Shown piece after piece: positions 60,856 through 64,000 of a stretch of DNA of 64,000 nucleotides. Position numbers and translations under genes: made by a program. Source of the stretch: Sulfurospirillum sp001602955 (lineage in GTDB: Bacteria > Campylobacterota > Campylobacteria > Campylobacterales > Sulfurospirillaceae); NCBI GenBank assembly GCA_001602955.1, contig LVAC01000012.1, positions 1 through 64,000 on the forward strand, read 5' to 3'. Position 1 is the first letter of the stretch; each line of letters begins with the position of its first letter. The notes beneath the pieces are model-generated. The model made no database searches and had not been told where the DNA came from. It saw only the letters and a program-made list of their open reading frames with translations.

Positions 60856-62559
60856 TTACGCAGGAACAAAACGTTTTAGGACGTGATGGCTCATGCCTTT
60901 GGCGAGCTCTTCTTCTCCGAAAAAGACCGTTCCGATATTTTCGGATTGAAGCAAGGTTGCTTCATCCTCACTGTGCGTACGAAGTACCAATTCGATCGCG
61001 GGATTTAACGCACGTGACACTTCGGCTATTTTTCGTACGTTGATCGCATCGGGTGTTGCTACTATCAACATAGATGCATTACTGATATGGGCATTCCGTA
61101 AAATATCCGGATCCGTTGCGTCGCCTGAAATCGCTTGAATGCCCGTATGTCGTAGAGATTCGACGGCTGTTCGGTTTTGCTCGACGATCATATAAGGCAA
61201 ATGCTGTTTTTGAAGCACTTCGGAGATGCGTTTTCCCACGCGGCCGTAGCCGACAAGGATCACATGTCGTTGGGTCAATGTTGGAGTTGGAGTCGGCTCG
61301 TTTTCGGGAAGCTTACTGTAAGGATCTTTGCGCTGATCTAGATGACGGGCATACGCGGAGTGCTTTAAAATCCATCGGCTAACGGGGCTGAGCGTATTGA
61401 AGATAAAAGGATTGAGCGTAATCGAGATAATCGCGCCGGCTAAAATCAAACTGTACCCTTCTTGCGGAAGCAGGTTCAACGACATTCCCAAGCTTGCTAA
61501 GATAAACGAAAACTCTCCGATTTGTGCCAAGCTTGCCGCTACCGTGAGTGCCGTATGCAAAGGATAGCGTAATGCTAAGACCAATAATGCCGCGGCAATC
61601 GATTTTCCGACGATAATGATGGCGACGACGCAAAGAACATGTAAAGGTTTTGAAACGAGAATTTGCGGCTGAAACAACATCCCCACTGCGACAAAAAATA
61701 AAACGGCAAACGCATCGCGCAAAGGAAGCGACTTTTCTGCCGCACGATGGCTAAATTCTGATTCACGTAGCACCATACCCGCAAAAAAAGCGCCGAGTGC
61801 AAACGATACGCCGAATAAGACCGATGCCCCGTACGCAATGCTCACGGCGAGTGCGATCACGGAGAGTGTAAACAGTTCGCGAGAACCCGTGCGCGAGACT
61901 TGCCAAATGCACCACGGAATGACGCGTTTACCCACAAAAAGCATGATAACGATAAAGGCAGTGACTTGCAATAAAGTCTTGCCCACCGTCAGCAATAAGG
62001 AGCCCTCATCGGGGTGTATCGCCGCGGTACCGCCTAAAAGATTTGCTAAAGGCGGCAATAAGACTAACACCATAACCGTAGCAAGGTCTTCCATTACAAG
62101 CCAACCGACGGCAATACGACCGTTCATTGACTCTAAAATATTGCGTGCTTCCAAAGCTTTGAGTAAAACGACGGTGCTGGCACACGATAAGGAAATGCCG
62201 AAAACCAAAGCCTCTCCGAAACTCCATTCCCAACCCCATGCCAAGACCGCGCCGAGTAGCGTTGCGACGCTCATTTGAATGACGGCTCCGGGTACGGCAA
62301 TGCGCCTGACCGATAAGAGATCGTCCAAAGAAAAATGAAGCCCTACGCCGAACATCAACAACATAACACCGATTTCGGAAAGTTGAGCGGCAATGGTCAT
62401 ATCGGCAACGAAACCGGGTGTCGTAGGACCGATAAGAATACCTGCAAATAAGTAGCCGACAAGCGCCGGAATACGTAATTTGATAGCGATAAAGCCGAAA
62501 ATAAGTGCTAAACCAAAGCCGAAAGCAATCGTGCTGATTAACGATACGTTATGTTCCAT
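60856..62559 (-). CDS. CPA2 cation:proton antiporter with RCK domain (KefB/YbaL-like)
   Basis: Monovalent cation:proton antiporter-2 of 567 residues. About 12 membrane segments span residues 5-385 with GYLFAGILIGPTTPGF near residues 34-49, then a TrkA-N/RCK domain: VILVGYGRVGKRISEVL near residues 428-444, the Rossmann loop that binds NAD(H) or other nucleotides. It likely exports K+ or Na+ in exchange for protons. ATG 62559 has AAGGAG eight bases upstream. Confidence 0.92.
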   Translation of the reverse strand: MEHNVSLISTIAFGFGLALIFGFIAIKLRIPALVGYLFAGILIGPTTPGFVADMTIAAQLSEIGVMLLMFGVGLHFSLDDLLSVRRIAVPGAVIQMSVATLLGAVLAWGWEWSFGEALVFGISLSCASTVVLLKALEARNILESMNGRIAVGWLVMEDLATVMVLVLLPPLANLLGGTAAIHPDEGSLLLTVGKTLLQVTAFIVIMLFVGKRVIPWCIWQVSRTGSRELFTLSVIALAVSIAYGASVLFGVSFALGAFFAGMVLRESEFSHRAAEKSLPLRDAFAVLFFVAVGMLFQPQILVSKPLHVLCVVAIIIVGKSIAAALLVLALRYPLHTALTVAASLAQIGEFSFILASLGMSLNLLPQEGYSLILAGAIISITLNPFIFNTLSPVSRWILKHSAYARHLDQRKDPYSKLPENEPTPTPTLTQRHVILVGYGRVGKRISEVLQKQHLPYMIVEQNRTAVESLRHTGIQAISGDATDPDILRNAHISNASMLIVATPDAINVRKIAEVSRALNPAIELVLRTHSEDEATLLQSENIGTVFFGEEELAKGMSHHVLKRFVPA

Positions 62560-62763
62560 TAGCATTTCTCCTTGGTTGATTGAGGGTTGTTCGGTAGCGT
62601 CTTAATATTACACTAAAATATTTAATATTTTTTAAACTCTTTCTCCTCAAAAATAAGCAAAGTGCGTCATGCCCCGCTAAGCTTGGGAATAAAAAGAGAG
62701 TGTAGCATAAAAAGAGGGCAAATTTTCAAGTGTCCGCGCTTCCAAACAAGGCGGACGATCGTT

Positions 62764-63756
62764 TTAAGGATTGAGAATCTTGCCGACGTGCTCCTCATCG
62801 AGTGTGACGCCGAAGAAGGTTGTGTAAAACGATACGATCTCTTGTGGGATCGATACGTCTTGAAACGCAAGCGGAAAGAATTTTTCGGCAGCCCACAAAA
62901 CCGCCAAAGGTTGTTCGGGCGTATAATGCGTCCATACATGTGAACCCATCGGCATCGCAAAAACCTTTTGATTTTGGATCGCATTGAGTCCTAAAAGGCG
63001 TTTATCGCGATAGATTGCCTCTTTTTCTTGTGTATTCCATACAAATAAAAAATCCGGATTCCACGTTAAAAGTTGCTCGATAGAAATCGTCGCATGGTCT
63101 TTGACGTTTGCGGCAACGTTGATACCGCCCGCATGTTCGATCATCCATGTCGCGGTCGATACCATCGGAAGCGAAAAGTTGGTATAGCGTAAGTAAAGTG
63201 CCTTAGGTCGATGTGAAACATGAGCAACTTTTTGCGCTACGAAACGAAGCGTACGATCGTAATAGTCGTTATAAGCGGCGGCTCGATTTTGCAAGCCCAA
63301 GATTTCACCCAAAAGCGTCATCGTCTCTTTGACGCTATAGGGTGTCGACCATTGTAGTGCGACGACGCAAAATCCCTTTTGGGCTAAGGATTCGGCACTG
63401 TTTTGGTTGACGACAAATACGACGTCGTGCGCTATCGTATGAAGTGCTTCGACGTTGATGTCCCATTCGGGTCCGCCGTTGGAGACCGTAGGTAACGAGG
63501 CAAGTTTGGGCGCAAAAAGGGTTTGCATTTTCCAATTCTTGCCGTCGATCGCTCCGGGTAAGCCGTTGGTGATGGTATCTTGAGCACCCAAGGCAAACAC
63601 AAAAGAGTTCACGGCAGGTGTTCCCCCTGCCGTCACGACACTGTGTACGGTTGAAGGGATATTCACCGTTCTTCCGTACATGTCGACAATCGTTTTGCTC
63701 TCAAGTCCGAAAGCGACATGTAGGCTAACGATAAGGAGAAAAAAGAGTGCTTTCAT
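62764..63756 (-). CDS. Periplasmic Fe/B12-type ABC substrate-binding protein
   Basis: BtuF/FhuD-like binding protein of 330 residues with a short signal peptide (MKALFFLLIVSLHVAFG). Family strands: VVTAGGTPAVNSFVFALGAQD near residues 40-60 and ISIEQLLTWNPDFLFVWN near residues 222-239. It begins three bases after the end of a TonB receptor gene, so the pair probably handles one iron chelate or corrinoid. It is a distant paralogue of the protein at 55713-56744. Confidence 0.87.
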   Translation of the reverse strand: MKALFFLLIVSLHVAFGLESKTIVDMYGRTVNIPSTVHSVVTAGGTPAVNSFVFALGAQDTITNGLPGAIDGKNWKMQTLFAPKLASLPTVSNGGPEWDINVEALHTIAHDVVFVVNQNSAESLAQKGFCVVALQWSTPYSVKETMTLLGEILGLQNRAAAYNDYYDRTLRFVAQKVAHVSHRPKALYLRYTNFSLPMVSTATWMIEHAGGINVAANVKDHATISIEQLLTWNPDFLFVWNTQEKEAIYRDKRLLGLNAIQNQKVFAMPMGSHVWTHYTPEQPLAVLWAAEKFFPLAFQDVSIPQEIVSFYTTFFGVTLDEEHVGKILNP

Positions 63757-63759
63757 CGG

Positions 63760-64000
63760 TTAAAATTTGAGCGTTATGCTCGCTACGGCCGTAAACGGCG
63801 CACCCGTATAGTAACTCGTACCGCCCGTTCCCGTGTCGTCTAAGTCATTTTTGATAATGGCGATGTATTTTTTATCCAAGAGATTTTGCAACGAAACGGA
63901 GAAAAGTGCCTCTTTAAATCCGTAAAAATTCTTGGTAACATAGCCGGTTTCAACGTCCACGGTATAGTAAGAGGGGATCGATTCGATGTTTTGAATATCG
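63760..64000 (-). CDS. TonB-dependent receptor, C-terminal end (runs off right edge)
   Basis: The last 79 codons of an outer-membrane beta-barrel, open to the window edge. SIPSYYTVDVETGYVT, then FSVSLQNLLDKKYIAIIKND is the usual final TonB-receptor motif, and the protein ends ASITLKF with the terminal Phe. It is followed by a Fe/B12-type binding protein gene, so an iron-siderophore or corrinoid receptor is likely. Confidence 0.88.
   Translation of the reverse strand, partial: DIQNIESIPSYYTVDVETGYVTKNFYGFKEALFSVSLQNLLDKKYIAIIKNDLDDTGTGGTSYYTGAPFTAVASITLKF

Overview
The window looks like chromosome of a Sulfurospirillum-like member of the Campylobacterota. The evidence is the gene content: a CysH/CysD/CysN operon with a Wolinella-type protein-thiocarboxylate (HcyS/HcyF/HcyD) module, a tig-clpP-degenerate GGDEF-def-comM block, folE-fliI-nifS-nifU, an APS-type CysH, many paralogous Crp/Fnr regulators, and moderate to low GC. 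This assignment is inferred from families and gene order, not from a database search.

Layout. 1-4.7 kb: minus-strand operon for sulfate assimilation and sulfide transfer (DUF2061, cysH, cysD, cysN, hcyS, hcyF, partial hcyD) behind a near-consensus promoter. 4.8-8.1 kb: two-component pair, then a promoter, a 22-codon leader ORF ending Cys-Cys and a c-di-GMP phosphodiesterase. 8.1-9.8 kb: AT-rich PIN/XRE-ImmA toxin-antitoxin-like pair. 9.97-15.6 kb: Cus-type Cu(I)/Ag(I) efflux operon. 15.8-21.2 kb: small metabolic and membrane genes, and an acetolactate-synthase-like enzyme under its own TetR repressor. 21.4-26.8 kb: MacAB-TolC-like efflux operon, a Crp/Fnr regulator and a cytochrome c, with Fnr-like boxes placed equally in front of both flanking transcription units. 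26.9-28.3 kb: a 5'-truncated porin and a frameshifted response regulator. 28.4-31.5 kb: alarmone synthetase and an HxlR/MdaB/nitroreductase stress cluster. 31.5-33.2 kb: AT-rich accessory island with a winged-helix/nucleotidyltransferase pair, a small membrane protein and a 52-residue RPTPPP-repeat peptide. 33.3-41 kb: tex, dehydrogenases, DinB, a deoxyribosyltransferase. 41.0-41.5 kb: five tRNAs. 41.6-49.4 kb: minus-strand housekeeping genes. 49.5-55.6 kb: folE, fliI, nifS, nifU, moaD, moaE, moeA. 55.7-64 kb: metal or corrinoid binding proteins, chemoreceptor, Crp/Fnr regulator, stress protein, antiporter and the end of a TonB receptor.

Two patterns cut across the genes. The palindrome TTACATGTAA occurs exactly 19 times by eye, inside and between genes, where roughly 0.2 would be expected by chance. 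Base usage also alternates between blocks rich in CGA/TCG/CCG words and blocks that are not; switches fall at the tex 3' end, at the truncated porin and inside moeA, suggesting a mosaic chromosome or a mixed assembly.

The best candidates for undescribed biology are the membrane-protein plus RPTPPP-peptide operon, the Cys-Cys leader in front of a c-di-GMP phosphodiesterase, and the TTACATGTAA palindrome. The HcyS module is notable but already known from Wolinella succinogenes.
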